A DNA stretch of 64,000 bases from Phreatobacter oligotrophus (GTDB lineage Bacteria > Pseudomonadota > Alphaproteobacteria > Rhizobiales > Phreatobacteraceae). Every line of letters begins with the position of its first letter. The stretch's first letter is position 1. The position numbers were made by a program, and so were the translations under genes. Below, in pieces: positions 16,528 through 25,157 of this stretch. The notes beneath the pieces were generated by a model that had not been told where the DNA came from, made no database searches, and saw only the letters and a list, made by a program, of their open reading frames with translations. The stretch is from NCBI RefSeq assembly GCF_003046185.1, contig NZ_PZZL01000001.1, positions 682,001-746,000 on the forward strand. Reading direction: 5' to 3'.

Positions 16528-16823
16528 CAGAAAACCCGGACCGCATCCCGCTCAATCTCCTGCCGAACCCGAACAGAGAAGCTGGCCGGCGTTCCGACGT
16601 CTACGGACCGACCGACCGCATCCTGCAGAAGCTCGCGGGTGGTCATGAAGTTGCGGAAGCGGTTCCCCGGCTGCGGGCCGAAGGTCACGAGCACATCCAC
16701 ATCGCTGTCTTCGGTGGCTTCGCCGCGGGCGTAGGAGCCGAAAAGGTAGAGCTCGCCGATGCCGAGGGCGCGCAGCTCGCTCTCGGTCGCCTTGAGCTTT
16801 TCAATGACCTCTTCCCGCGTCAT
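16527..16823 (-). CDS. mntA: MntA-type nucleotidyltransferase antitoxin
   Basis: A 98-residue minimal nucleotidyltransferase with a perfect GSX10DXD motif: Gly29-Ser30, then Asp41 and Asp43 (FGSYARGE...SDVDVLV), the metal-binding active site of the MNT family. As antitoxin it would transfer AMP to the HepT tyrosine. Upstream of and overlapping hepT, it gives the antitoxin-first order typical of these modules. Its codon use looks a little less GC-biased than the flanking genes, which fits a mobile small module. Confidence 0.88.
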   Translation of the reverse strand: MTREEVIEKLKATESELRALGIGELYLFGSYARGEATEDSDVDVLVTFGPQPGNRFRNFMTTRELLQDAVGRSVDVGTPASFSVRVRQEIERDAVRVF

Positions 16824-16864
16824 GGAGCAAGTCTAGCACGCGCGACGGCTTGCACCCAACGACC

Positions 16865-18247
16865 TCACTCCGCCGCCTGGCTGGCCGCCTCCCAGCCCAC
16901 CAGCTTGCCGGGGTTCATCAGGCCGAAAGGATCGGCGAGGCGCTTGAATTCGGGTTGCGGCGCGTCGATGCGCTTCCAGCCGGCATTGTTCAGCACATAG
17001 GTATGGGCGTTGGAGGATTGCACCCCGCCCTCGGTGGCGCGCGCCATGATGGCGTTCAGCCGCTCGGTCGTGGTGTATTTCACCAGCGCCAGCGAGGAGG
17101 TGATGACCTTGCCCTCGCGCCGCTGGAATTCGAGGTGGAGCAGCACGTCCTCGTCGAATTCCTTCGCTGTCCATTCCACCAGCGCCACGTTGTTCGGCGC
17201 CGGGAAGCGCAGCTGGATATAGGTGATGGCCGGGTCCATCTTCAGCGCGTGCAGCGTCGTGTGGTTCCAGGTGTATTCGTAGAGGGGTCCCGGGCCGCCG
17301 CGCCCGTGATGGGTGCCGAAGGCGACCGCCTTGGCCTCGGCCGCGCCGCGCCGGAACGTCACCTCGCCCTTGTGGTCGGCGATCAGCAGGTCGAGCGTGT
17401 CCGCCTGCGGCTCCGAGACCATGAGGATGGCGAAGGCGCGGCCCTCCGGCAGGTAGGGCGCGAGACGCTTCAGGTAGGGCCCGATCCGCGCGTCATGGAC
17501 CGAGACGAGCTTCTTGGCGATACCCTCGCATTCCATGAAGGCCTGGCCGAAGCGCACCGCGGCCATGAAGCTGTCGAAGGTGACGATGCGCTCGGCCCAG
17601 TCATGGGCGGGCGCGGTCGGCAGCTCCACCTCGGTGATGATGCCGTTGACGCCGTAGGCATGCATCACTTTCAGGATCTCGCGGCCGCGCAGCTCGATGA
17701 GCCGCGGCTCCTCCTCCACCGTCATGACCTCCAGCGCGGTGACGGCGCCGAGATTGTCGATCTGGCCCCAGGTGCAGGAGCCGACGCCCGCCGCGCCGCC
17801 GGCCACGAAGCCGCCGATGGTCGCCTGCGCCCGCGTCGAGGGATGGAAGCGCAGCTCCTGCCCGTCGGCATCGAGCATCTTGTCCATGTCGAGCATGTTG
17901 GCCCCCGCCTCGAAGCGGCAGCCGCCGGGCCGGGCGAAGATCTTCCGGTCGAGCTTGCGCATGTCGACCACCACGCCGCCGGCCAGCGGCACGGCCTGGC
18001 CGTAATTGCCGGTGCCGCCGCCGCGGATGACCAGCGGCACGCGGTGGCGCGCGCAGGCCGCCGCGACACGGCGCAGTTCGTCCTTGCTCGCCGGCGTCAC
18101 GACGAGGTCGGCCACCTTGCCTTCGAGTTCGGGCTTGAGCACCGGCGAGAACCAGAAGAAGTCGCGGCTCGCCATGCGGAGCGTTGGAGCGTCGTCGGCG
18201 AGGGTCAGGCCGGCGAGATCGGCGCGCAGGCGGTCGAGGGCTGTCAT
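16865..18247 (-). CDS. FAD-binding oxidase (GlcD/VAO-type), copy 1
   Basis: A 460-residue flavoprotein of the glycolate-oxidase-GlcD/vanillyl-alcohol-oxidase superfamily. The PCMH FAD-binding half has [17 protein letters not shown] (75-91) and [20 protein letters not shown]; the C-terminal half carries YEYTWNHTTLHALK and the closing FGLMNPGKLVG typical of GlcD-like enzymes. It oxidises an unknown 2-hydroxyacid or alcohol. The ATG at 18247 starts the protein; a longer frame upstream lacks support. A clear paralogue lies at 21908-23284 and the two flank an ABC importer, suggesting both act on, or after, the imported compound. Confidence 0.86.
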   Translation of the reverse strand: MTALDRLRADLAGLTLADDAPTLRMASRDFFWFSPVLKPELEGKVADLVVTPASKDELRRVAAACARHRVPLVIRGGGTGNYGQAVPLAGGVVVDMRKLDRKIFARPGGCRFEAGANMLDMDKMLDADGQELRFHPSTRAQATIGGFVAGGAAGVGSCTWGQIDNLGAVTALEVMTVEEEPRLIELRGREILKVMHAYGVNGIITEVELPTAPAHDWAERIVTFDSFMAAVRFGQAFMECEGIAKKLVSVHDARIGPYLKRLAPYLPEGRAFAILMVSEPQADTLDLLIADHKGEVTFRRGAAEAKAVAFGTHHGRGGPGPLYEYTWNHTTLHALKMDPAITYIQLRFPAPNNVALVEWTAKEFDEDVLLHLEFQRREGKVITSSLALVKYTTTERLNAIMARATEGGVQSSNAHTYVLNNAGWKRIDAPQPEFKRLADPFGLMNPGKLVGWEAASQAAE

Positions 18248-18401
18248 GGGCGAGCTCAATGCTACTCGGGCGGGGGCAAGGGACGATCGCACCCTGCCAA
18301 ATCCACGCCATCGCCGCCATGGCTGTCCGCGCAGCCGTGGCCCGCTGTCGCAGGGGAGCCCATTCGCCGCCTTCGGTGGCAGATTGCCTGAACCTTGGGC
18401 A

Positions 18402-18429
18402 TTCCGCCGCCGCTGCCTCGCGCTATAAA
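18402..18429 (+). promoter_or_regulatory. Possible promoter of the NMT1-type ABC operon
   Basis: TATAAA at 18424-18429 is a good -10 box in otherwise GC-rich DNA; TTCCGC at 18402-18407, 16 bp before it, is a weak -35. Transcription from about 18436 would leave a leader of roughly 78 bases before the gene at 18514. No thiamine-riboswitch motif was seen in this leader. Confidence 0.35.
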
Positions 18430-18513
18430 TGGAGGATAAGTCGGCACGGGCGTTGCTCCCGCCGAGATGATCGCGTTCAAGGGCTGCCAAGGCCCGCACC
18501 AGGAGAGGTCGCA

Positions 18514-19548
18514 ATGCCCGCCACGTTCCCCCGCACCAGCATGACCCGCCGCCGTGCCCTCGCCCTTGGCGGCGCCGTGTCCGCCGCCTACCTGATGCGG
18601 TCGGGCATGGTCACCGCGCAGGGCCTCGACAAGGTGTCCTACCAGACCAACTGGCGCGCCCAGGCCGAGCATGGCGGCTTCTACCAGGCGGTCGCCGCCG
18701 GCATCTATCGCAAGTACGGCATCGACGCCGACATCCGCATGGGCGGCCCGCAGCAGAACCCCTCGCAGCTGCTCCTCGGCGGCCGGGTCGACATGATCAT
18801 GTCGAACTCCTTCGAGGCCATCCGCTACGTGCAGGAGAACCTGCCGTTCCTCTGCATCGCCTCGATCTTCCAGAAGGACCCGCAGGTCATCATCTGCCAT
18901 CCCGGCGTCGGCAATGACAGCCTCGCTGCGCTGAGGGGCAAGACGATCCTCGTCGGCGCCGGCGGCCGCACCTCCTACTGGCCCTACCTCAAGGCCCGCT
19001 TCGGCTTCACCGACGAGCAGGCGCGCCCCTACACCTTCAACATGGCGCCCTTCCTCGCCGACAAGAACATCTGCCAGCAGGGCTTCCTGTCCTCCGAGCC
19101 CTTCGCCATCCAGCAGCAGGGCGGCGTGACCCCGCTCGTCCATCTCATCGCCGATGCCGGCTTCGCCAACTACAACACCACCATCAACATCTCGAAGAAG
19201 ATGGTTGACGAGCGCGCCGACGTGGTGCAGCGCTTCGTCACCGCCTCGCTCGAGGGCTGGGCCGAGTACATGAAGGGCGGCCCCGCCATCGCCGAGGCCA
19301 ACAAGCTGATCATGCGCGACAATCCGGACATGGATCAGGCCAAGATCGACTACGCGATCAAGGTCATGACCGAGAACGGCATCGTCATGTCCGGCGACGC
19401 GACGACGCTCGGCATCGGCGCCATGACGGACTCGCGCTGGCAGACCTTCTACAACCAGATGCGCGATGCCGGCGTCTTCCCTGCGGGCGTCGACTTCAAG
19501 CGGGCCTATGACCTGCGCTTCGTCAACAAGGGCGTGGGCAAGTCCTGA
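18514..19548 (+). CDS. NMT1/THI5-like ABC transporter substrate-binding protein
   Basis: A 344-residue binding protein of the NMT1/THI5-like/SsuA group. A twin-arginine type signal (MTRRRALALGGAVSAAYLM, about residues 10-36) precedes VSYQTNWRAQAEHGGFYQAVAAGIY, the typical start of this group, which includes binding proteins for pyrimidine precursors of thiamine, riboflavin, taurine and aromatic sulfonates. The ATG at 18514 follows AGGAGAGG. It heads an operon with the ATPase (GTG two bases after its stop) and a permease. The ligand is unknown; the flanking FAD oxidases hint at a compound that is oxidised after uptake. Confidence 0.87.
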   Translation: MPATFPRTSMTRRRALALGGAVSAAYLMRSGMVTAQGLDKVSYQTNWRAQAEHGGFYQAVAAGIYRKYGIDADIRMGGPQQNPSQLLLGGRVDMIMSNSFEAIRYVQENLPFLCIASIFQKDPQVIICHPGVGNDSLAALRGKTILVGAGGRTSYWPYLKARFGFTDEQARPYTFNMAPFLADKNICQQGFLSSEPFAIQQQGGVTPLVHLIADAGFANYNTTINISKKMVDERADVVQRFVTASLEGWAEYMKGGPAIAEANKLIMRDNPDMDQAKIDYAIKVMTENGIVMSGDATTLGIGAMTDSRWQTFYNQMRDAGVFPAGVDFKRAYDLRFVNKGVGKS

Positions 19549-19550
19549 TC

Positions 19551-20360
19551 GTGAGCGACGCCATTCCCGACGGGACCCCGATGGCGACGGGCAGCAGGCC
19601 GCTCGTCGCCATCCGCAATGTCTCCAAGCAGTTCGCCAACGGCACGATCGCCGTCCGCGACGTCAATCTCGACCTTGCGGCGGGCGAGTTCGTCAGCCTG
19701 CTGGGGCCCTCGGGCTGCGGCAAGTCGACCTTGCTGCGCATGGTCGCCGGCCTCGGCGATCCGAGCGTCGGCACGATCGACTGGATGGGGTCGGCCCATG
19801 ATGCCTGGGGCCGGCCGGCGCGCGAACTCGGCTTCGTCTTCCAGGATCCGACGCTCATGCCCTGGGCGACGGCGCTGGACAATGTCGTCCTGCCGCTGAA
19901 GCTTGCCGGCGTGAACCGCGGCGAGGCGGCTGCGCGCGGCGCGGAGATGCTGGCCCTCGTCGGCCTCAAGGGGTTCGAGACGAGCTATCCGCGCGAGCTC
20001 TCCGGCGGCATGAAGATGCGCGTCTCCATCGCCCGCGCGCTGGTGACCCATCCCAAGATCCTGCTGATGGACGAGCCCTTCGCGGCGCTGGACGAGATCA
20101 CCCGCCACAAGCTCAACGACGACCTCCTGCGCCTGTGGGAGGCAAACCGCTTCACGGCGGTCTTCGTCACCCATTCCGTCTTCGAGAGCGTCTATCTCTC
20201 GCAGCGCATCGTGGTGATGGCCGCCCGTCCCGGCCGGGTCATGGCGGATCTTCGTGTGGGCGCGCCCTATCCGCGCGACGACATGTTCCGCACCTCCGCC
20301 GACTATGCCCATTGGTGCCGCATCGCATCCGAGACCCTGAAGGAGGCGATCTCCGCATGA
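19551..20360 (+). CDS. ABC transporter ATPase (nitrate/sulfonate/pyrimidine class)
   Basis: A 269-residue ATP-binding subunit with Walker A GPSGCGKST, Q-loop FQDPTLMPW, signature LSGGMKMR, Walker B ILLMDEPFAALD and switch histidine VTHSVFES. It starts with GTG two bases after the binding-protein stop and ends with an ATGA overlap on the permease gene, so the three subunits are translated as a unit. The sequence belongs to the SsuB/TauB/ThiZ class; it gives no closer indication of ligand. Confidence 0.92.
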   Translation: MSDAIPDGTPMATGSRPLVAIRNVSKQFANGTIAVRDVNLDLAAGEFVSLLGPSGCGKSTLLRMVAGLGDPSVGTIDWMGSAHDAWGRPARELGFVFQDPTLMPWATALDNVVLPLKLAGVNRGEAAARGAEMLALVGLKGFETSYPRELSGGMKMRVSIARALVTHPKILLMDEPFAALDEITRHKLNDDLLRLWEANRFTAVFVTHSVFESVYLSQRIVVMAARPGRVMADLRVGAPYPRDDMFRTSADYAHWCRIASETLKEAISA

Positions 20361-21241
20361 CCGACGCGACGCTTCCGCAAGCCACGGTCCCGCATGACGG
20401 CACCGATGCCGAGGCCCGGCCGATCTTCCGCGAGGATCGCAAGGTCCTGGGCATTTCGACCGAGACCTGGCCGGGCATCCTCGCCCCGCTCGGCATCGGC
20501 ATCCTGGCGCTCTCGGCCTGGGAGTTCATCGTCTGGTGGCGGGCGATCCCGCCCTTCATCCTTCCGGGCCCGCTCCTGATCGCCAAGACGCTGGTCGCCG
20601 ACTGGACGACGCTCTCGGCCTCGCTGTGGATCACGCTGCGCATCACCGCTGCGGCCCTGATCGCTGCGGTCACCCTCGGCGTCGGCCTCGCCATCCTCTT
20701 CACCCAGTCGAAATGGCTGGAGAAGTCGCTTTTCCCCTATGCGGTCATCCTGCAGGTGACGCCGGTCGTCTCCATCGCGCCGCTGATCATCATCTGGGTG
20801 GGCGACATCAACCTGTCGCTGCTGATCTGCGCCTGGATCGTCGCCTTCTTCCCGATCCTGTCGAACACGATCCTCGGGCTGAACTCGGCCGACCACAACC
20901 TGCGCAACCTCTTCGAGCTCTACGGCGCCTCGCGCTGGCAGACCCTGCGCTACCTGCGCCTGCCGGCGGCGCTGCCCTATTTCCTCGGCGGCCTGAAGAT
21001 CTCGGGCGGCCTGGCGCTGATCGGTGCGGTCGTCGCCGAGTTCGTCGCCGGCTCCGGCGGCAATGCCTCAGGCCTTGCCTACCGCATCCTCGAGGCCGGC
21101 TATCAGCTGAAGATCCCGCGCATGTTCGCCGCGCTCATCATGATCTCGGCCTCGGGCATCGCCATCTTCCTCGCCATCAGCTGGGTCTCGCACCTGCTGC
21201 TGCGGCGCTGGCACGAGAGCGCGCTGAAGCGGGAGAACTGA
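20357..21241 (+). CDS. ABC transporter permease (SsuC/TauC/ThiX class)
   Basis: A 294-residue inner-membrane permease. About 40 hydrophilic residues lead into a first membrane segment (ILAPLGIGILALSAWEFIVW) and further membrane segments; the EAA loop is at about residues 190-215 (ELYGASRWQTLRYLRLPAALP). The ATG at 20357 overlaps the ATPase stop; a longer frame upstream runs over the ATPase gene and is rejected. A hairpin follows the stop and the next gene is convergent, so the operon ends here. Confidence 0.9.
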   Translation: MTDATLPQATVPHDGTDAEARPIFREDRKVLGISTETWPGILAPLGIGILALSAWEFIVWWRAIPPFILPGPLLIAKTLVADWTTLSASLWITLRITAAALIAAVTLGVGLAILFTQSKWLEKSLFPYAVILQVTPVVSIAPLIIIWVGDINLSLLICAWIVAFFPILSNTILGLNSADHNLRNLFELYGASRWQTLRYLRLPAALPYFLGGLKISGGLALIGAVVAEFVAGSGGNASGLAYRILEAGYQLKIPRMFAALIMISASGIAIFLAISWVSHLLLRRWHESALKREN

Positions 21242-21244
21242 GGA

Positions 21245-21264
21245 CGGGGGCGAGCCTGCCCCCG
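21245..21264. terminator. Hairpin in convergent junction after the ABC operon
   Basis: CGGGGGC (21245-21251), loop GAGCCT, GCCCCCG (21258-21264): a perfect 7-bp stem between two convergent genes. There is only a short pyrimidine-rich tail, so strength is uncertain; position suggests a shared terminator. Confidence 0.45.
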
Positions 21265-21269
21265 GACCT

Positions 21270-21854
21270 TCACACCCCCGCCATCGCGGCCTTCACCCTG
21301 GCGATGAACCCCGCGCGCTGCTCAGGCGTCGCGACGTTCATGTGGTAGAGCGCGCAATAGCGGCGGCGCGCCTTCCAGCCGGTGAACCACCACAGGTAGC
21401 GCATCACGATCTTCCGCGGCGGGTCGCCCATCCACAGCGCGTACCAGAACGGCCGGCCATAGGTGACGATGCCGGTGATCGCCCGGATGTTACCGAGCAG
21501 CGGCTTCACCGCCGCCGGATCGGAAATGTCGAAGCCGACCCCCGGCATGAACATGCGGTCGAAGAAGCCCTTGAGCATGGCAGGCGGGCCGAAGCTCCAG
21601 GTCGGGAACTGGATGACGATGGCCTCGGCCGCGCGCAACCGCGCGATATAGGGCTCGAGGCCCTGCTGATTGCGGCTCTCGTCGTGATAGCGCCGCCGAC
21701 CTTCCTCGGAGAGGACCGGGTCGAAGCCCTCGGCATAGAGGTCGAGCAGGTCAACCTCGTGGCCGGCGGCGGCGAGGGTAGCGAGGGCTTCCGCGCGGAT
21801 GGCCGCGTGAAAGCTCTCGGGGAGGGGGTGGCAGTAGAGATAGAGGATGCGCAT
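21270..21854 (-). CDS. NAD(P)H:quinone-reductase-like flavodoxin-fold protein, copy 1
   Basis: A 194-residue protein of the NQO1/MdaB/KefF flavodoxin-like fold. The FMN/FAD phosphate loop is the N-terminal YCHPLPESFHAA, and FPTWSFGPPAMLKGFFDRMF is the family's isoalloxazine-side motif (about 83-102). Such enzymes reduce quinones or nitro and azo compounds by two electrons. A related protein lies at 47166-47759. It sits 54 bp downstream of the second FAD oxidase on the same strand, so the two may form an operon in which the reductase recycles a quinone acceptor; that link is inferred. Confidence 0.84.
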   Translation of the reverse strand: MRILYLYCHPLPESFHAAIRAEALATLAAAGHEVDLLDLYAEGFDPVLSEEGRRRYHDESRNQQGLEPYIARLRAAEAIVIQFPTWSFGPPAMLKGFFDRMFMPGVGFDISDPAAVKPLLGNIRAITGIVTYGRPFWYALWMGDPPRKIVMRYLWWFTGWKARRRYCALYHMNVATPEQRAGFIARVKAAMAGV

Positions 21855-21907
21855 GGATCAGCCTGGTCGGGGAGGGGCGCGGTGCCTTCGCAAGGCGCGT
21901 GCCGCCG

Positions 21908-23284
21908 TCACCGCACCGGCACGTAGCTTTCCATCTTGCCGGGATTGAGCAGGCCCATCGGGTCCACCTCCGCCTTGAAGCCGAGCTGGTCGGCCTCGGC
22001 GCGCTTGTGCCGCGAGCCGCCCTCCAGCCCGTAGACATGCGGATTGGCGACCATGACGCCGCGCTCCTCGTGCATGCGGATGATCTCGAAGAGCCGCTCC
22101 GCCGTGGTGTAGCGCACGATCGGCAGGGCCGAGCAGGTGATGCGCCCGGCGAAGCGGATGAATTCGAGATGGGGGAGCACCTCGCCCTCGAACAGCGCCG
22201 CCATCTCCATGACGCTCTCCTCCAGCCGGTCCTGCGGATAGAGGAGCTGGAGATAGGTGACGGAGCGGTCGGTCTTCAGCCACTGCAGCGTCGTGTGGTT
22301 CCACGCATATTCGTAGAGAGGCGTTTCCGTCGGCTCCTCGCGCGACGGCGAGGCATAGGTCTCCTGGCCGCGCCCTCCGAGGATCGTCCGGAAACTGTCG
22401 AGGAAGGGCTCTGCGATCATGCAGACGAGAATGGATTTGCCCTCCGGGCAGGCATCCTTCAGCGCACTGAACTGCGAGGGGATCGGCCAGGCGATGGGGG
22501 TGACTAGCTTCTTCACCACGCCGTCGGCATGGGCGACGTCGCGCCCGGCGCGGAAGGCTTCGGCGAAGCTGTCGAAGGCGACGACAACGTCGATCCACGG
22601 CCAGGCGGGCGCGGTCGGCATTTCCAGCTCGGTGATGATGCCGGTCGTGCCATAGGCGCGGTTCACCTTCTGCGCCGCGTCCTGCCGGAGTTCGAGCATC
22701 CGCGGTTCCTCCTCGATGGTGACGATGCGCGCGGCGAGGATATTGCCGGGCTCTCGCAGGCCGCCATAGGCGACGGATCCGACACCACCTGAACCACCGG
22801 CGACGAAGCCGCCGATGGTCGCCGTGCGCTTGGTCGAGGGATGCATCCTGAGCTCGAAGCCGTTGGGCCGGATCTCCTGGTCAAGCGCGAGGATGTTCGT
22901 TCCCGCGCGGACCCGAACCGAGCCCGGCTTCTGCCAGATGACGCCGGTCATGTCGGTCATATCCAGCAGGACCCCGCCGGCGAGCGGCATGGCCTGGCCG
23001 TAATTGCCAGTGCCGCCGGCCCGCGCCGTCACCGGAATGCGCAGCTTGGCGCAGGCGGCCACCGTCCGCACCACGTCGGCCTCGTTGCGCGGCTTGACGA
23101 CGATGTCGGCGGACACCTCCTTCAGCTGCTCCGCCAGGATCGGCGAGTACCAGAAGAAGTCGCGCGATCGGCGGCGGATCAGGATCGGGTCCCGGATGAC
23201 GGGAACATCGCCGAGCAGGGCGTCGAGGGCAGCGAGGTCATAGGACGCGCGTTCGGCGCGCTGGTGCAGGGTCATGGAAGCCAT
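21908..23284 (-). CDS. FAD-binding oxidase (GlcD/VAO-type), copy 2
   Basis: A 458-residue paralogue of the oxidase at 16865-18247, alike over the whole length: [57 protein letters not shown] and GLLNPGKME correspond block by block. The FAD-binding half is complete. Two in-frame ATGs (23284 and 23275) are possible. It differs from copy 1 in an insert around residue 300 ([16 protein letters not shown]). Together with the quinone-reductase-like gene downstream and the ABC importer between the two copies it suggests a pathway with two successive or alternative oxidations. Confidence 0.86.
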   Translation of the reverse strand: MASMTLHQRAERASYDLAALDALLGDVPVIRDPILIRRRSRDFFWYSPILAEQLKEVSADIVVKPRNEADVVRTVAACAKLRIPVTARAGGTGNYGQAMPLAGGVLLDMTDMTGVIWQKPGSVRVRAGTNILALDQEIRPNGFELRMHPSTKRTATIGGFVAGGSGGVGSVAYGGLREPGNILAARIVTIEEEPRMLELRQDAAQKVNRAYGTTGIITELEMPTAPAWPWIDVVVAFDSFAEAFRAGRDVAHADGVVKKLVTPIAWPIPSQFSALKDACPEGKSILVCMIAEPFLDSFRTILGGRGQETYASPSREEPTETPLYEYAWNHTTLQWLKTDRSVTYLQLLYPQDRLEESVMEMAALFEGEVLPHLEFIRFAGRITCSALPIVRYTTAERLFEIIRMHEERGVMVANPHVYGLEGGSRHKRAEADQLGFKAEVDPMGLLNPGKMESYVPVR

Positions 23285-23414
23285 CCGGATGATCCCGGAC
23301 CATTGCAGGCGATCTGCGCCGCTGCAACCTCCACCATGCGGAGTCGGGGTGCAATTAACGTCAAGGAAAGAGATTACGCAGAAAGTTACGGGAAATTTCT
23401 ATCGGGGGAAACGC

Positions 23415-25085
23415 GTGCAGATCAAAGCCAAGCTCTTCGCCATCGTGGGCGGATTGACCGCTGCCTCGCTCATTGTCGGCGGTGTCGCCGGCTACGGCTT
23501 CCAGCGTTATCAGGCGGTTGTAGAGGAAAGCCAGCGCACGGCACGGGTCACCCAGCTCGCCGAACAGGCCAATGGCCTGATCTACGCGGTGGTGATGGAA
23601 TCCCGCGGCATCTACATGTCCGCCGACAAGGCGGTGCTGGAGCGGTTTGCCACCAACCAGGACCGCGAACTCGCCAAATTTCGCACCGTGATCACCGAGT
23701 GGGCAGGGCTCGCCCGTCCTGAGGACGAGGCCATCAAGCAGCGCCTCCTCGCCCAGACAGAGACCTTCATTCGCCTGCGGAGCGAACTCGCCGCCGCCGG
23801 CCGCCAGTCCGGCAATGCCGCGGCGCGCGCCATCGGCGACAATGACGCGAACCGCACGACCCGCCAGCAGCTCAACACCGAGATGACGGCCTTCGCCGAG
23901 GTCAACGCGCGCCGCGTCACCGCGCTGGCCGCCGAGGTCGAGACCACGCGCCGCCAGCTCACCTGGCTGATTGCCGCGACCGTCGGCCTCGCTCTCCTGG
24001 CGGGCCTTGCCGCCTTCTGGACCATCCTTGCCGGTGTCACCCGGCCTCTCGGTCGCCTGACCGCGGCGGTCGACGGCGTTGCCCATGGCGACACGGCCGT
24101 CGACGTGTCGGATACCGAACGCCAGGACGAGATCGGTGGCCTGGCCCGTTCGGTCCTCGTCTTCCGCGACAATGTCCGCGAGGTCGAGCGCCTCAAGGCA
24201 TCCGAGGCCGAGCGTGAGGCCGAGGCCCGCGACCAGCGCGCCCGCGACATGGCGGCCCTGGCCGACGAATTCTCCGCCACAGTCCAGTCCGTCGTGACCA
24301 CCGTGACTCGCTCGGCCGATGCCATTGTCGGCAATGCCGCCCGCGTCGGCGAGGTAGCGGCCAACGTCAACGATCTCGGCCGCACCGTCGCCACCACCTC
24401 CGCCGGGGCCACCCAGTCGGTCGAAAGCGCTGCGACCTCCGCCCAGGAGCTGGCGAGCTCCATCGGCGAGATTTCCAGCCGCACCGCCCAGGCCCAGCAG
24501 ATCGCGGCCTCCGCCGTCGAGCAGGCCTCCCGCACGGGCGAGATCGTCGGCACGCTGATGACCTCGACCCAGAAGATCGGCGAGGTGGTCAACCTCATCA
24601 ACGCCATCGCCGCGCAGACCAATCTCCTCGCCCTCAACGCCACCATCGAGGCGGCGCGGGCGGGCGAGGCGGGCAAGGGCTTTGCGGTTGTCGCGACCGA
24701 GGTGAAGAGCCTCGCCGCACAGACCTCGAAGGCGACCGAGGAGATCGCCAGCCAGATCGGCGCAGTGCAGTCGGTCACCGGCGAGGCGGTCGCCGCCATC
24801 GAGGCGATCAACAAGACGATCGGCGAAATCAACTCCGTGTCGTCGTCGATCATGGCGGCCGTCGAGGAACAGTCGGCCGTCACCAACGGCATCGCCGGTT
24901 CCGTCGCGGATGCCGCCGAGGGCACCCGCTCCGTTGGCACCGATATCGGCCGCGTCACCCGCGCCGCCGCCGAGACGAGCGAGGCCGCCCGCGCCATGAC
25001 CGAAGCCGCCCGCCAGCTCGAATCCGGCTCCGGCCAGCTCAACGCCGCCGTGTCCGGTTTCCTCGGCCGCATTCGCGCCGCCTGA
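23415..25085 (+). CDS. Membrane methyl-accepting chemotaxis protein
   Basis: A 556-residue chemoreceptor. A transmembrane segment (about 5-28), a helical periplasmic sensor of about 150 residues, a second transmembrane segment (about 180-206, [20 protein letters not shown]), a HAMP domain (about 207-260) and a cytoplasmic signalling domain with the conserved hairpin tip [20 protein letters not shown]. The start is GTG at 23415 with GGGGGAA just upstream; the longer frame from 23274 would overlap the divergent oxidase gene and lacks a binding site. The helical-bundle sensor type gives no ligand. A good terminator follows. Confidence 0.92.
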   Translation: MQIKAKLFAIVGGLTAASLIVGGVAGYGFQRYQAVVEESQRTARVTQLAEQANGLIYAVVMESRGIYMSADKAVLERFATNQDRELAKFRTVITEWAGLARPEDEAIKQRLLAQTETFIRLRSELAAAGRQSGNAAARAIGDNDANRTTRQQLNTEMTAFAEVNARRVTALAAEVETTRRQLTWLIAATVGLALLAGLAAFWTILAGVTRPLGRLTAAVDGVAHGDTAVDVSDTERQDEIGGLARSVLVFRDNVREVERLKASEAEREAEARDQRARDMAALADEFSATVQSVVTTVTRSADAIVGNAARVGEVAANVNDLGRTVATTSAGATQSVESAATSAQELASSIGEISSRTAQAQQIAASAVEQASRTGEIVGTLMTSTQKIGEVVNLINAIAAQTNLLALNATIEAARAGEAGKGFAVVATEVKSLAAQTSKATEEIASQIGAVQSVTGEAVAAIEAINKTIGEINSVSSSIMAAVEEQSAVTNGIAGSVADAAEGTRSVGTDIGRVTRAAAETSEAARAMTEAARQLESGSGQLNAAVSGFLGRIRAA

Positions 25086-25108
25086 TCGCGCGGCACGTCC
25101 CAAAAGCG

Positions 25109-25134
25109 AAAGGCCCGGCTCGCGCCGGGCCTTT
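25109..25134. terminator. Rho-independent terminator, bidirectional
   Basis: AAAGGCCCGGC (25109-25119), loop TCGC, GCCGGGCCTTT (25124-25134): a perfect 11-bp stem with A-run and T-run on either side, between the convergent chemoreceptor and amidohydrolase genes. It can serve both strands. Confidence 0.88.
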
Positions 25135-25157
25135 GTCATTCAGAAGGCCCAAAACGC

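Noticed and set aside
18248-18513. A thiamine-pyrophosphate riboswitch before the NMT1/THI5-like operon
   Set aside because: The conserved CUGAGA and ACCUGA-type blocks of the THI element were looked for and not found.
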